Part shown: one piece after another, positions 24,921 to 32,766 of the stretch
Layout of the letters: the number at the start of each line of letters is the position of its first letter
How positions within the stretch are numbered: position 1 is the stretch's first letter
Source of the DNA: Polaribacter sejongensis
Lineage (GTDB): Bacteria; Bacteroidota; Bacteroidia; Flavobacteriales; Flavobacteriaceae
Reading direction: 5' to 3'
Assembly (NCBI RefSeq): GCF_038024065.1
Contig: NZ_CP150667.1
Coordinates: 1,302,001 to 1,366,000, forward strand
Length of the DNA stretch: 64,000 bases
Position numbers and translations under genes: made by a program
Notes under the pieces: model-generated
What the model saw: the letters and a program-made list of their open reading frames with translations, nothing else
Told to the model about the DNA's origin: nothing
Database searches by the model: none

Positions 24921-26513
24921 TTATCTTGAATAATACAAGTTCACCAATTCTAGAAGACTATCTACACTTGGCATGTTTGCTACTTCTACTTTTTCAAAAT
25001 ATTTTCTTGCTTCTACTGCTGTAGTTTCTCCAATACAAAAAGCAACTCTATCTGGGTTGTTTTCTTCTAAATAGCTTTCAATTCCTGATGGACTGTAAAA
25101 CAAAACTCCAGAAACTTCATCATCAATTTTTTCTGAACTTAACATGGTCTTGTAAGCCTCTATTTCAGTTACTTGTATACCTTCAGCTTTTAAAGAAGCT
25201 GGTAAAACATCTAACCTTAGATTACTACAAAAATAAGTTACTTTTTTAGTGTCTAATTCTTCTGCTAAGTATTCCGCTAATTTCTTAGCATTTTTTGCAG
25301 CATGTGCAACTTTACCAATTCTGTTTTCAATCAGTTTTTTAGTTCTTCTACCTACACAGTAAATATTCTTAAAATTCATTTCATCTCTTGTGAAAGAATT
25401 TAAAAGTGCTTCCACTCCATTCTGACTTGTGATAATAACGTTTTTTATTTCGTTTTTCATCACCTTAGCAGGAATTCTATTAAAACGGATTTTAATAAAA
25501 TCGCTATCTTTTATACCAATTTCTTCTGATAAAATTTCTTTTTGAAGCTCAGAAAGTTTCTTTGTAGAAAATATATTTTGTAATGTTTCAACAGCATCTT
25601 CTGCGTCTTCTGCCATTAATTCTTTTCCACCTTTGTTAATTACATAATCTGCACAATCTTTAGCTAAATAACGATGGCTACCAACTTTTGCTGTTTTAGC
25701 AACTGAAATCTTTTTAGAACCATCTTTTTTTAATAAAACGCCTCTAAAGCTTATCTCTTCTGTTTTTCCATCAATATAAGCAACAGCACCAATTGGTGCA
25801 GAACAACCACCTTCTAAAAGATGTAAAAACTCACGTTCTATTGTTGTACATATTTCTGTTTCTTTATGGTTTAATTGCTCACAAGCATCTAAAGAATAAT
25901 CATCTTTTTGTAAACAAGTAACCATAATTGTACCTTGTCCTGGTGCAGGAGTCATCCAAGAAAGACTAATAGCGTCTTCTGGTTTTTTTCCAATACGGTA
26001 TAAACCTGCAGCAGCAAAAATAGCTCCATCCCAAGTTTCACTTTCTTCTAATTTCTGTAAACGAGTATTTACATTTCCTCTTAAACCTTCTACCTTATGT
26101 GTTGGATATCTATCTAACCACATTGCTTTTCTACGCAAACTTCCGGTTGCAATAATTCCACCTGGTTGTCCAAAAAACTCTTCATTTCCTTTTAATAGTA
26201 AAACATCAGAATAATCATCACGCCTTAAAACAGCTGCTTGTGTAATTCCTTCTGGTAAAACTGTAGGTACATCTTTAAGAGAATGTACAGCAATATCAAT
26301 ATCACCATTTAACATAGCAACATCTAAATTTTTAGTAAAGACACCTGTAACTCCTAAATCATATAAGGGTTTGTCTAAAACAATATCTCCTAAAGATTTT
26401 ATAGGAACAATTACAGACTCATAGCCTAATTCTTTTAATTCTTTGCGCACTTTATTAGCTTGCCAAAGCGCTAATTCGCTATCACGAGTTCCTATTTTTA
26501 TTATTTTCTGCAT
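24921..26513 (-). CDS. hemCD: fused porphobilinogen deaminase and uroporphyrinogen III synthase
   Basis: 530 residues in one frame. Residues 1 to about 305 are hydroxymethylbilane synthase: KIGTRDSELALWQA (6-19), AVHSLKDVPT (75-84), the arginine-rich GSLRRKA and the dipyrromethane-cofactor cysteine Cys237 in EGGCSAPIG. From about 315 to the end is a HemD domain with the usual weakly conserved features (VIITSQNGVEAL near 358-369, SPSGIESYL near 478 and a terminal helix). The fusion would hand the unstable linear tetrapyrrole directly to the cyclising enzyme. It starts 11 bases after the hemA stop. Separate hemC and hemD genes are the rule elsewhere; fusions are known. Confidence 0.95.
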   Translation of the reverse strand: MQKIIKIGTRDSELALWQANKVRKELKELGYESVIVPIKSLGDIVLDKPLYDLGVTGVFTKNLDVAMLNGDIDIAVHSLKDVPTVLPEGITQAAVLRRDDYSDVLLLKGNEEFFGQPGGIIATGSLRRKAMWLDRYPTHKVEGLRGNVNTRLQKLEESETWDGAIFAAAGLYRIGKKPEDAISLSWMTPAPGQGTIMVTCLQKDDYSLDACEQLNHKETEICTTIEREFLHLLEGGCSAPIGAVAYIDGKTEEISFRGVLLKKDGSKKISVAKTAKVGSHRYLAKDCADYVINKGGKELMAEDAEDAVETLQNIFSTKKLSELQKEILSEEIGIKDSDFIKIRFNRIPAKVMKNEIKNVIITSQNGVEALLNSFTRDEMNFKNIYCVGRRTKKLIENRIGKVAHAAKNAKKLAEYLAEELDTKKVTYFCSNLRLDVLPASLKAEGIQVTEIEAYKTMLSSEKIDDEVSGVLFYSPSGIESYLEENNPDRVAFCIGETTAVEARKYFEKVEVANMPSVDSLLELVNLYYSR

Positions 26514-26524
26514 GGAGTTTTTGA

Positions 26525-27760
26525 TTAAGATTTAAAAACCTTATTAATTACTTGTAAGCTTTGTGTAACAGATGTTTCTTCATCTTTTAAGTGTTTCACA
26601 AATTGGGTGGTTATTTTCTGTATAAAACGTGACGTTAAAATTTCTGCCTGACTTTCATCAAAACCAGCTATTTTTTTCTTCTGAAAATTAATTTCGTCAG
26701 TTGTAATATTTTCTAATGATTTCTTTAAAGCAGCAATTGCAGGCGTAAACCTTCTATGGTTTAACCATTCATTAAACTCTGCTTTATGAGTCTCTATAAT
26801 TGCTTCTGCATACGGTACTTCTTGCTGACGAACCGCTAAAGTTTCATGTGTAATTTTAGAAAGCTCATCTATATTTACTAAAGTAACATCTTTAAAATCA
26901 GCAACATCTTTTGCCACGTTTTCGGGCATCGATAAATCTAAAATTAATAAATCTTTATTTTTAGCAATAAGTTCTTTTGTAATAGTAGGTTTATCTGCTC
27001 CTGTAGAAACAATTAAAACATCTGCTTTTTCTATTTCATCAGATAAGTTTTCTATTACTGATTTTCTAATAGTAGCATGTTCTTTTACAAATTCTGTTGT
27101 TTTCTCTTCCGTTCTATTAATTAGACAAACAGATTTATTTTGTGTGTATTCTGCTAGGTTTTTACAAGTGTACTTCCCCATTTTACCCAAACCAAAAACT
27201 AAAATATTTTTAGAATTATAATCTGGTAAATGTTTAATAAGATATTGAATAGCAGCATAAGAAACAGAGGTTGTCCCAGAGCTTAATCTTGTTTCATTTT
27301 TAACTCTTTTACTTGCTTGCAATACAGAGTTAATCAACCTTTCTGAATACGCATTGGTCGTTTTTAAAGATTTTGCTACTTTGTAAGACTGTCTTAATTG
27401 CCCTACAATTTCGTAATCTCCTAAAATCTGACTTTCTAAGCCGGTACCAATTCTAAATAACTGATGTATTGCTTCTTGGTTTTTATAAACATTAGAAACT
27501 TTAGAGAACTCCTGAATGGTTCCTTCAGAAAACTCACACAACAATTCTATTAGTTGACATGGTCTTTCTGCAAAACCACTTATTTCTGTTCTGTTGCAGG
27601 TAGAGATAATAAAGACCCCTTTATACCCTCTCTCTTTTGAAAGTTTTAACAACGAAATTTGATTTTCTTTTGATAAAGAAAATTTTCCACGTGTGTTAGC
27701 ATCCGCTTTTTTGTAACTAACGCCAATATTATAAAAGTGCTCTTGCCTGTGCTCTTGCAT
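26525..27760 (-). CDS. hemA: glutamyl-tRNA reductase
   Basis: 411 residues, catalysing the first committed step of C5 heme synthesis: glutamyl-tRNA(Glu) to glutamate-1-semialdehyde with NADPH. The catalytic cysteine is in ISTCNRTEISGF (near residues 52-63). GLESQILGDYEIVGQLRQSY (near 112-131) and the NADPH site VFGLGKMG are also present, followed by the helical dimerisation domain. It is the first gene of the minus-strand heme cluster and is divergent from the AraC gene. A TACTTTTG box lies 19 bases upstream. Confidence 0.97.
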   Translation of the reverse strand: MQEHRQEHFYNIGVSYKKADANTRGKFSLSKENQISLLKLSKERGYKGVFIISTCNRTEISGFAERPCQLIELLCEFSEGTIQEFSKVSNVYKNQEAIHQLFRIGTGLESQILGDYEIVGQLRQSYKVAKSLKTTNAYSERLINSVLQASKRVKNETRLSSGTTSVSYAAIQYLIKHLPDYNSKNILVFGLGKMGKYTCKNLAEYTQNKSVCLINRTEEKTTEFVKEHATIRKSVIENLSDEIEKADVLIVSTGADKPTITKELIAKNKDLLILDLSMPENVAKDVADFKDVTLVNIDELSKITHETLAVRQQEVPYAEAIIETHKAEFNEWLNHRRFTPAIAALKKSLENITTDEINFQKKKIAGFDESQAEILTSRFIQKITTQFVKHLKDEETSVTQSLQVINKVFKS

Positions 27761-27778
27761 ATTATTCTAAAAGTTGGA

Positions 27779-27786
27779 CAAAAGTA
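27779..27786 (-). promoter_or_regulatory. candidate -7 box of the hemA-led cluster
   Basis: The minus strand reads TACTTTTG (TAnnTTTG) 19 bases before the hemA start. A clear -33 element was not found. Confidence 0.45.
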
Positions 27787-27881
27787 TAAACTTCAATTAG
27801 AAAAAAATGTCGCTTAAAGGACTATTTATATCGTTATATGTTTTTTAATTAATTTTTATCCATAAAACACCCGAAAAGCAT

Positions 27882-27889
27882 TACTTTTG
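27882..27889 (+). promoter_or_regulatory. candidate -7 box of the AraC-family gene
   Basis: TACTTTTG followed by C, in the 204-base divergent spacer, 76 bases before the start codon. The hemA and AraC promoters are only about 95 bases apart, so one bound regulator could affect both. Confidence 0.45.
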
Positions 27890-27964
27890 CTACGTAATTG
27901 AGTTTTTATTTCTTTTTATATAGAATGATTCTAAATAAAAAAAATGAAACTAAAAAGATAAGAT

Positions 27965-28849
27965 ATGTTCAAAAATGTCGGAGAAAGTACATTTGAAGAA
28001 ATTACTTTAGAAAAAGGGTTTTATGTGCTTCATTTTCAGAACGAAAGTAAAGAAGTAGAAAACTTTGAAAGGAAAATAAATAATGCCTTTATACAAATCC
28101 ACTTTTGTTTAAGAGGTAAATCTAAATTTTTATTCAATAATGGCACCTACTCTTTTGACGTTCTAGACAATAGAGCAATTTTATTATACAATCCTCAAGG
28201 GGTTTTACCAATCAATTTAGAGATTCAACCAAAAACTACATTGGTATCATTGTTAATTTCTATCGAAAAATTTCACTCTTTATTTTCTAAAGAATCTGGT
28301 TACATTCCTTTTTTAAGTAATGAGAACAGTAACAAGAAATATTACGACGACACAGAAATAAAACCAACTGTTTCTATTATTTTACAACAAATTATCAATT
28401 CTAAAACAAATAACTCTATTAGAGATTTATATGTTAGAGGTAAAGTATACGAATTGTTAAGCATCCATTTTCAGAAAGAAGAAAATCCGGAAGGTGAATT
28501 TTGTCCGTTTTTAGTAGATGAACAAAATGTTTTAAAAATTAGAAAAGCCAAAGAAATTATTATTGCAAGATTATCTGAACCACCAAGTTTACAAGAACTA
28601 GCGAATGAAATTGGTTTGAACATTAAAAAATTAAAAGAAGGTTTTAAACAAATTTACGGAGATACCGTTTATAGTTTTCTGTTTGATTATAAAATGGAAT
28701 ACGCTAGAAAATTACTAGAGAGCAATCAATATAATGTAAATGAAGTTGGTGTAAAAGTTGGTTATAGTACCTCTAGCCATTTTATTGCAGCCTTTAAAAA
28801 GAAATTTGGCACAACGCCTAAGAAGTATGTAATGAGTTTGAAAGAGTAA
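27965..28849 (+). CDS. AraC family transcriptional regulator
   Basis: 294 residues. The N-terminal ~170 residues form a cupin-like sensor region (HFCLRGKSKFLFNNGTYSF). The C-terminal ~100 residues contain the two AraC helix-turn-helix units (PSLQELANEIGLNIKKLKEGFKQ-like region near 215-240, then VNEVGVKVGYSTSSHFIAAFKKKFGTTPKKY near 260-290). Divergent placement next to hemA suggests it controls heme genes or responds to iron or heme, but the sequence does not show its ligand. The stop codon lies inside a heptanucleotide repeat array. Confidence 0.92.
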   Translation: MFKNVGESTFEEITLEKGFYVLHFQNESKEVENFERKINNAFIQIHFCLRGKSKFLFNNGTYSFDVLDNRAILLYNPQGVLPINLEIQPKTTLVSLLISIEKFHSLFSKESGYIPFLSNENSNKKYYDDTEIKPTVSIILQQIINSKTNNSIRDLYVRGKVYELLSIHFQKEENPEGEFCPFLVDEQNVLKIRKAKEIIIARLSEPPSLQELANEIGLNIKKLKEGFKQIYGDTVYSFLFDYKMEYARKLLESNQYNVNEVGVKVGYSTSSHFIAAFKKKFGTTPKKYVMSLKE

Positions 28850-28914
28850 TCAGTAATCAGTAATCAGTAATCAGTAATCAGTAATCAGTAATCAGTAATC
28901 AGTAATCAGTAATC
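28844..28914 (+). repeat. CAGTAAT heptanucleotide tandem array overlapping the AraC gene stop
   Basis: One GAGTAAT followed by nine exact CAGTAAT units (28851-28913) and a final C, then AAAATT. The stop codon TAA at 28847-28849 is part of the first unit. Confidence 0.95.
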
Positions 28915-28926
28915 AAAATTAAAAAA

Positions 28927-29442
28927 TTGGAACAACTTACACATTACGACATAGAAAATAATCAAAAGCAATTTCCAATAACAATTGTTTGTGATGCCAT
29001 TAGAACACCAGAAAACATAGGAATGTGTTTTAGAATTTCGGAAAGTTTTGGAGTGCAAAAAATTTATTTTCATGAGAATTCACCTACCACAGAAAATAGA
29101 ATTGTAAAAAAGACGGCAAGAAATACCGTAAATCAAATTGAACATGACGTTTACAACAATTTTGATGCGCTAATACAGCAATTAAAGCAAGAAGGAAACA
29201 CCATTATTGGTATAGAGATTACTGATAAAAGTATCGATATTCAAGATTTTAATTTTAAAAATTATGAAAAAATCGTATTACTTTTGGGGAGCGAAAGAAA
29301 CGGAATTGAAAACATCAATTTACTAGACGAAACAATTGCAATACCAATGTACGGTAGAAACTCTAGTATGAATGTAATACATAGTTTAGCGATTACGTTG
29401 TATGAAGTTACAAACCAGTTGGCAGTAAGCAGTAAGCAGTAA
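28927..29442 (+). CDS. SpoU/TrmH-type RNA 2'-O-methyltransferase
   Basis: 171 residues, a compact SPOUT methyltransferase. The three family motifs are present: DAIRTPENIGMCFRISESFG (near 23-42, AdoMet and RNA side), LLLGSERNGI (near 117-126) and the C-terminal IPMYGRNSSMNVIHSLAITLYE knot. The first in-frame start is a TTG at 28927; no ATG exists before the first motif, so TTG initiation is assumed. It probably methylates a ribose in tRNA or rRNA; the site cannot be told. The last codons (QLAVSSKQ and stop) are encoded by the CAGTTGG/CAGTAAG heptad array. Confidence 0.9.
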   Translation: MEQLTHYDIENNQKQFPITIVCDAIRTPENIGMCFRISESFGVQKIYFHENSPTTENRIVKKTARNTVNQIEHDVYNNFDALIQQLKQEGNTIIGIEITDKSIDIQDFNFKNYEKIVLLLGSERNGIENINLLDETIAIPMYGRNSSMNVIHSLAITLYEVTNQLAVSSKQ

Positions 29443-29451
29443 GCAGTAAGC
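29416..29451 (+). repeat. CAGTAAG heptanucleotide array overlapping the methyltransferase C-terminus
   Basis: CAGTTGG followed by four exact CAGTAAG units, ending CAAAAATT. The stop codon of the methyltransferase (TAA, 29440-29442) is within the third unit. Confidence 0.95.
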
Positions 29452-29460
29452 AAAAATTAA

Positions 29461-29553
29461 ATTCTGAAACAAGTTCAGAACAAAAAACAAAATAACAAAA
29501 GTCTATTTTTCAACCTAAAAACTTGAAATTTTGAAGCTTTGAAACTTTTTTAA
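29461..29553 (+). repeat. leader of hemH: short inverted repeat and TTTGAANN octamers
   Basis: TTCTGAA and TTCAGAA (around 29462-29480) form a small inverted repeat resembling a degenerate TTCTGAAACAAGTTCAGAA Bacteroidota repeat. Just before the hemH start, CTTGAAAT, TTTGAAGC and TTTGAAAC follow each other with a period of 8. Confidence 0.5.
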
Positions 29554-30570
29554 ATGAAGGGAATATTACTTAACAATTTAGGATCACCAGACTCTACAGA
29601 GACACAAGACGTTAAAAATTATTTAGGAGAATTTTTAATGGATGAACGTGTAATTGACATTCCGTATTGGAAACGTTGGTTGCTAATTAACGGAATTATC
29701 TTACAAACAAGACCAAAAAAAGCAGGTGCTGCTTATAAAAAAATCTGGTGGAAAGAAGGTTCTCCGTTAGTGGTAATATCTCAAAGATTTACAGATAAAG
29801 TAATTAAAAAAGTAGACCTTCCGGTGGCTTTAGCTATGCGTTATGGTTCTATGACCATGGAAAAAGGGATTAAAGAATTGGTCGATAAAGGAGTTACAGA
29901 AATCTTTTTAGCACCATTATATCCGCATTACGCCATGTCTTCTTATGAAACGGTTGTTGTAAAGGCTGAAGAAATTTTAGCAGAGAAATATCCGCAAGTA
30001 AAATTAGACGTTTTACCTGCTTTTTATAATGAACCAGATTATATAAAAGCAATGAGTAACAACATTGCAAATCATTTAGAAGGGTTTGATTATGATCATA
30101 TTTTGTTTTCTTATCACGGAATTCCAGAGCGTCATATCATGAAATCTGATGTTACCAAAAACCACTGTAAAATAGACGGTTCTTGTTGCGAACGTAATTC
30201 GGTTGCACACCACACATGTTACAGACACCAGTGTTTTGAAACGACCAAAGAAATTGCGAAAACCTTAAATTTAAAAGAAGGTATGTACAGCAATTCTTTT
30301 CAATCTCGTTTATTAAAAGACCCTTGGTTAAAACCATATACCGATTTTGAAATCGAGAAATTTCCAGGAGAAGGTAAAAAGAAACTAGCCGTAATTACCC
30401 CTGCATTTGTTGCAGATTGTTTAGAAACTTTAGAAGAAATTGCAATGGAAGGAAAAGACGAATTCTTAAAATTTGGTGGTACAGATTATAAACACATCCC
30501 TTGTATGAACGATAATGACGATTGGGTAGATGTGATGGTAAAATGGATTAACGACTGGAGAAAGAAGTAA
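29554..30570 (+). CDS. hemH: ferrochelatase
   Basis: 338 residues, inserting Fe2+ into protoporphyrin IX. The catalytic His188 is in FSYHGIPERH, and the C-terminal conserved acidic segment reads EIAMEGKDEFLKFGG. Between them is a cysteine cluster (Cys205, 211, 212, 222, 227) in the segment CKIDGSCCERN and TCYRHQC. Several bacterial ferrochelatases bind a [2Fe-2S] cluster through cysteines in this region, so an FeS cluster is possible. It lies on the plus strand, on the far side of the AraC gene from the other hem genes. Confidence 0.97.
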   Translation: MKGILLNNLGSPDSTETQDVKNYLGEFLMDERVIDIPYWKRWLLINGIILQTRPKKAGAAYKKIWWKEGSPLVVISQRFTDKVIKKVDLPVALAMRYGSMTMEKGIKELVDKGVTEIFLAPLYPHYAMSSYETVVVKAEEILAEKYPQVKLDVLPAFYNEPDYIKAMSNNIANHLEGFDYDHILFSYHGIPERHIMKSDVTKNHCKIDGSCCERNSVAHHTCYRHQCFETTKEIAKTLNLKEGMYSNSFQSRLLKDPWLKPYTDFEIEKFPGEGKKKLAVITPAFVADCLETLEEIAMEGKDEFLKFGGTDYKHIPCMNDNDDWVDVMVKWINDWRKK

Positions 30571-30647
30571 ACAGTAGTCAGTCTCTGTAAGCAACTGAAG
30601 TTTGTAAAAAACATTAATTCTAGTAAAATTATTAGAAGCTATTTCCT

Positions 30648-30743
30648 GCTTTACATTATATCTTTTTTCTTCTGTTCTCGATACTAATTTGCAAAAAAAG
30701 CAAATTCACTCGAACTGACAGAAAAAAGGATGCCATTTCAATC
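30648..30743 (-). repeat. structured intergenic repeat, copy 3 (hemH-hemJ spacer)
   Basis: Read on the minus strand it begins GATTGAAATGGCATCC, contains the hairpin GTTCGAGTGAATTTGC/GCAAATTAGTATCGAGAAC and ends GATATAATGTAAAGC, almost identical to copy 1 at 18583-18678. Similarity may continue to about 30765 on the right. Confidence 0.8.
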
Positions 30744-30796
30744 AGGGCTAAACTTGTTTGCAGGCTAAAAGCTTAATTTAAAATTATACCCATATT

Positions 30797-31390
30797 ATGG
30801 ATTTCCTTTACGTAAAAGCATTACATATTATCTTCGTAGTAACTTGGTTTGCGGGTTTATTTTACATAATTCGCTTATTTATTTACCATGTAGAAGCAGA
30901 AAAAAAACCAGAACCTGCTAAAGAAATTTTACAAACGCAATATAAATTAATGAGCAAAAGGTTGTGGTATATGATTACTTGGCCTTCCGCAATTTTGGCA
31001 AGTTTTTTTGCATTTTGGATGTTGTATAAAAATCCAATTTATTTAGAGATGCCTTGGATGCACGTTAAGCTAACCTTTGTTTTAGCCTTATACTTCTACC
31101 ATTACTCTTGTCAGAAAATATACAAGCAACTACAAAACGATATCATAAAATATTCTGCTTTAAAATTAAGAATATGGAATGAGGTGGCAACACTTATCCT
31201 TTTTGCAGTGGTCTTTTTAGTTACGTTACAATCTGCCATCAACTGGATTTGGGGCGTTGCAGGAATCATTCTTTTTGGAGTTTTATTAATGCTAGGTATT
31301 AGACTCTACAAAAAAATTAGAGAAAAGAAATCTTGGGAAAAAGCCGAGAGAGAGGTGTTGGAAGACATCAAAGAAAATGAGCACAAGTAA
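30797..31390 (+). CDS. hemJ: HemJ-type protoporphyrinogen IX oxidase
   Basis: 197 residues with five hydrophobic segments. Two family-conserved residues are recognisable: His10 in VKALHIIFVVTWFAGLFY and Lys91 in WMHVKLTF. HemJ proteins oxidise protoporphyrinogen IX to protoporphyrin IX in the membrane, replacing HemG or HemY, neither of which is in the window. It follows hemH after a 226-base spacer with repeat copy 3. It fills the only gap in the heme route encoded here. Confidence 0.9.
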   Translation: MDFLYVKALHIIFVVTWFAGLFYIIRLFIYHVEAEKKPEPAKEILQTQYKLMSKRLWYMITWPSAILASFFAFWMLYKNPIYLEMPWMHVKLTFVLALYFYHYSCQKIYKQLQNDIIKYSALKLRIWNEVATLILFAVVFLVTLQSAINWIWGVAGIILFGVLLMLGIRLYKKIREKKSWEKAEREVLEDIKENEHK

Positions 31391-31436
31391 AAACACTCTT
31401 ACAAAGAATATAAAATGAAATTTGTAACTTTACAAT

Positions 31437-31670
31437 ATGGATATAAATCTTCAAAATAAAAAAATTGAATTGATACAATGGTTATCAACTCTAAACGATG
31501 TTTCTTTAATTGACAAACTAATAAAAATTAGAGAAAAAGAGAAAACAGACTGGTGGAATGAAATTTCAGTAGCAGAAAGAGAATCTATTAAAAAAGGTTT
31601 ACTTGATGCGGAAAATGGAAAATTAACTTCTCATTCTAATGCAAAAAAGATTTATGAAAAGTGGCTTTAA
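31437..31670 (+). CDS. putative antitoxin of a type II toxin-antitoxin pair
   Basis: 77 residues, charged and helical, with no recognised fold. The middle WWNEISVAERESIKKGLLDAENGKLTSH resembles flavobacterial antitoxin components placed before ParE/RelE toxins (the ERxSIxxGLxDxENGxxxSHxxAKxxYxKWL pattern). Its stop lies 17 bases inside the toxin gene, giving translational coupling. Assignment rests mainly on the partner. Confidence 0.78.
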   Translation: MDINLQNKKIELIQWLSTLNDVSLIDKLIKIREKEKTDWWNEISVAERESIKKGLLDAENGKLTSHSNAKKIYEKWL

Positions 31671-31956
31671 AATCTTTTGGACTGACCACGCACTTTCTGA
31701 ATTAGAACAAACTATAGGATATTTAGAAAACAAATGGACAGAAAAAGAATTGAGAATATTTTCAGCCAAACTAGATCATACAATAGAATTAATTTCAAAA
31801 TCACCTGAAATATTCCCTACTTCGTTAGGTAAAAAAGGAATTCGAAGAGCAGTTGTGGAAAAACATAACACTTTGTACTATCTAATAAATAATGAAAGTA
31901 TTGAGATTATATCATTATTTTCAAATCATAAAAATCCGAATAAAATAAAATTATAA
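31654..31956 (+). CDS. RelE/ParE family toxin
   Basis: 100 residues from the ATG at 31654, which overlaps the antitoxin stop; an earlier in-frame ATG at 31639 is possible. Family features: FKIFWTDHALSELEQTIGYLENKW at the start, a central SPEIFPTSLGKKGIRRAVVEKHNTLYYLI and the C-terminal IEIISLFSNHKNPNK. ParE types inhibit gyrase and RelE types cleave mRNA at the ribosome; which applies cannot be told. Confidence 0.87.
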   Translation: MKSGFKIFWTDHALSELEQTIGYLENKWTEKELRIFSAKLDHTIELISKSPEIFPTSLGKKGIRRAVVEKHNTLYYLINNESIEIISLFSNHKNPNKIKL

Positions 31957-32082
31957 TACCATTATTAAAAATTGCTACTTGTAGTTTACTTATAAAAATA
32001 AACGTCTTTTTTATCTATGTTTTATGTAGTAAACTAATTACTTAAAAACAACGTAACTTTCAGAATAAAAACATGATCTTTT

Positions 32083-32135
32083 TCTGTAAACAGTCTCAGT
32101 TACTCACTGTAAACTGCTACTGAAAACTGTAAACT
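32083..32135 (-). repeat. degenerate CAGTNNN heptad array directly after recR
   Basis: On the minus strand, three bases after the recR stop: TTTACAG, TTTTCAG, TAGCAG, TTTACAG and further CAGT/ACTG words. Units are diverged and one has lost a base, but the 7-base rhythm is clear. Confidence 0.7.
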
Positions 32136-32138
32136 AAA

Positions 32139-32756
32139 TTACCCTCTTATACTTTGCTCAAACGGAATTCTATTTACTATAGACCTACCTAAAGTAACTT
32201 CATCTGCATATTCTAATTCATCACCAACAGAAATTCCACGTGCAATTGTACTCGTAGTAATTTCAAATTTTTCTATTTGTTTAAAAATATAGAAATTGGT
32301 TGTATCGCCTTCCATGGTAGAACTTAAAGCAAAAATCAATTCTTTTACTTCTCCGCTTTCCACTTTTTTTACTAAGCTTTCTATTTTTAAATTCTGAGGA
32401 CCAATTCCTTCAATAGGAGAAATCTTTCCTCCTAAAACATGATACAATCCATTAAATTGAGAGGTGCTTTCTATCGCCATTACATCTCTAATATCCTCTA
32501 CCACACAGACTATCTCTGGATTTCTTTTTACATTATTACAGATATCACACAAAGCTGTATCAGAAATATTGTGACACTTTTCACAATTCTTTACATCATT
32601 TCTTAAATGCAATAAAGCCTCCGATAAAAACTTGGTATTATCCGAAGGTTGTTTTAATAAATGTAATACCAAACGCAATGCAGTTCTTTTACCAATTCCT
32701 GGTAAGCGAGAAACTTCATTTACGGCGTTTTCTAAAAGTTTTGATGAAAAATCCAT
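32139..32756 (-). CDS. recR: recombination mediator RecR
   Basis: 205 residues from the ATG at 32756 ([12 protein letters not shown]); three codons upstream there is only a TTG. The helix-hairpin-helix [19 protein letters not shown] (near 16-34), the four-cysteine zinc finger [16 protein letters not shown] (near 54-69) and the Toprim region ([12 protein letters not shown]) are all present. RecR works with RecO and RecF to load RecA at single-strand gaps. Its start and the divergent symporter start face each other across two heptad arrays. Confidence 0.95.
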   Translation of the reverse strand: MDFSSKLLENAVNEVSRLPGIGKRTALRLVLHLLKQPSDNTKFLSEALLHLRNDVKNCEKCHNISDTALCDICNNVKRNPEIVCVVEDIRDVMAIESTSQFNGLYHVLGGKISPIEGIGPQNLKIESLVKKVESGEVKELIFALSSTMEGDTTNFYIFKQIEKFEITTSTIARGISVGDELEYADEVTLGRSIVNRIPFEQSIRG

Positions 32757-32766
32757 AGCCGTCAAA

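Noticed and set aside
28844-28914. Heptad arrays as a CRISPR array
   Set aside because: Units are 7 bases with no spacers and no cas genes are present; this is a microsatellite-like array.
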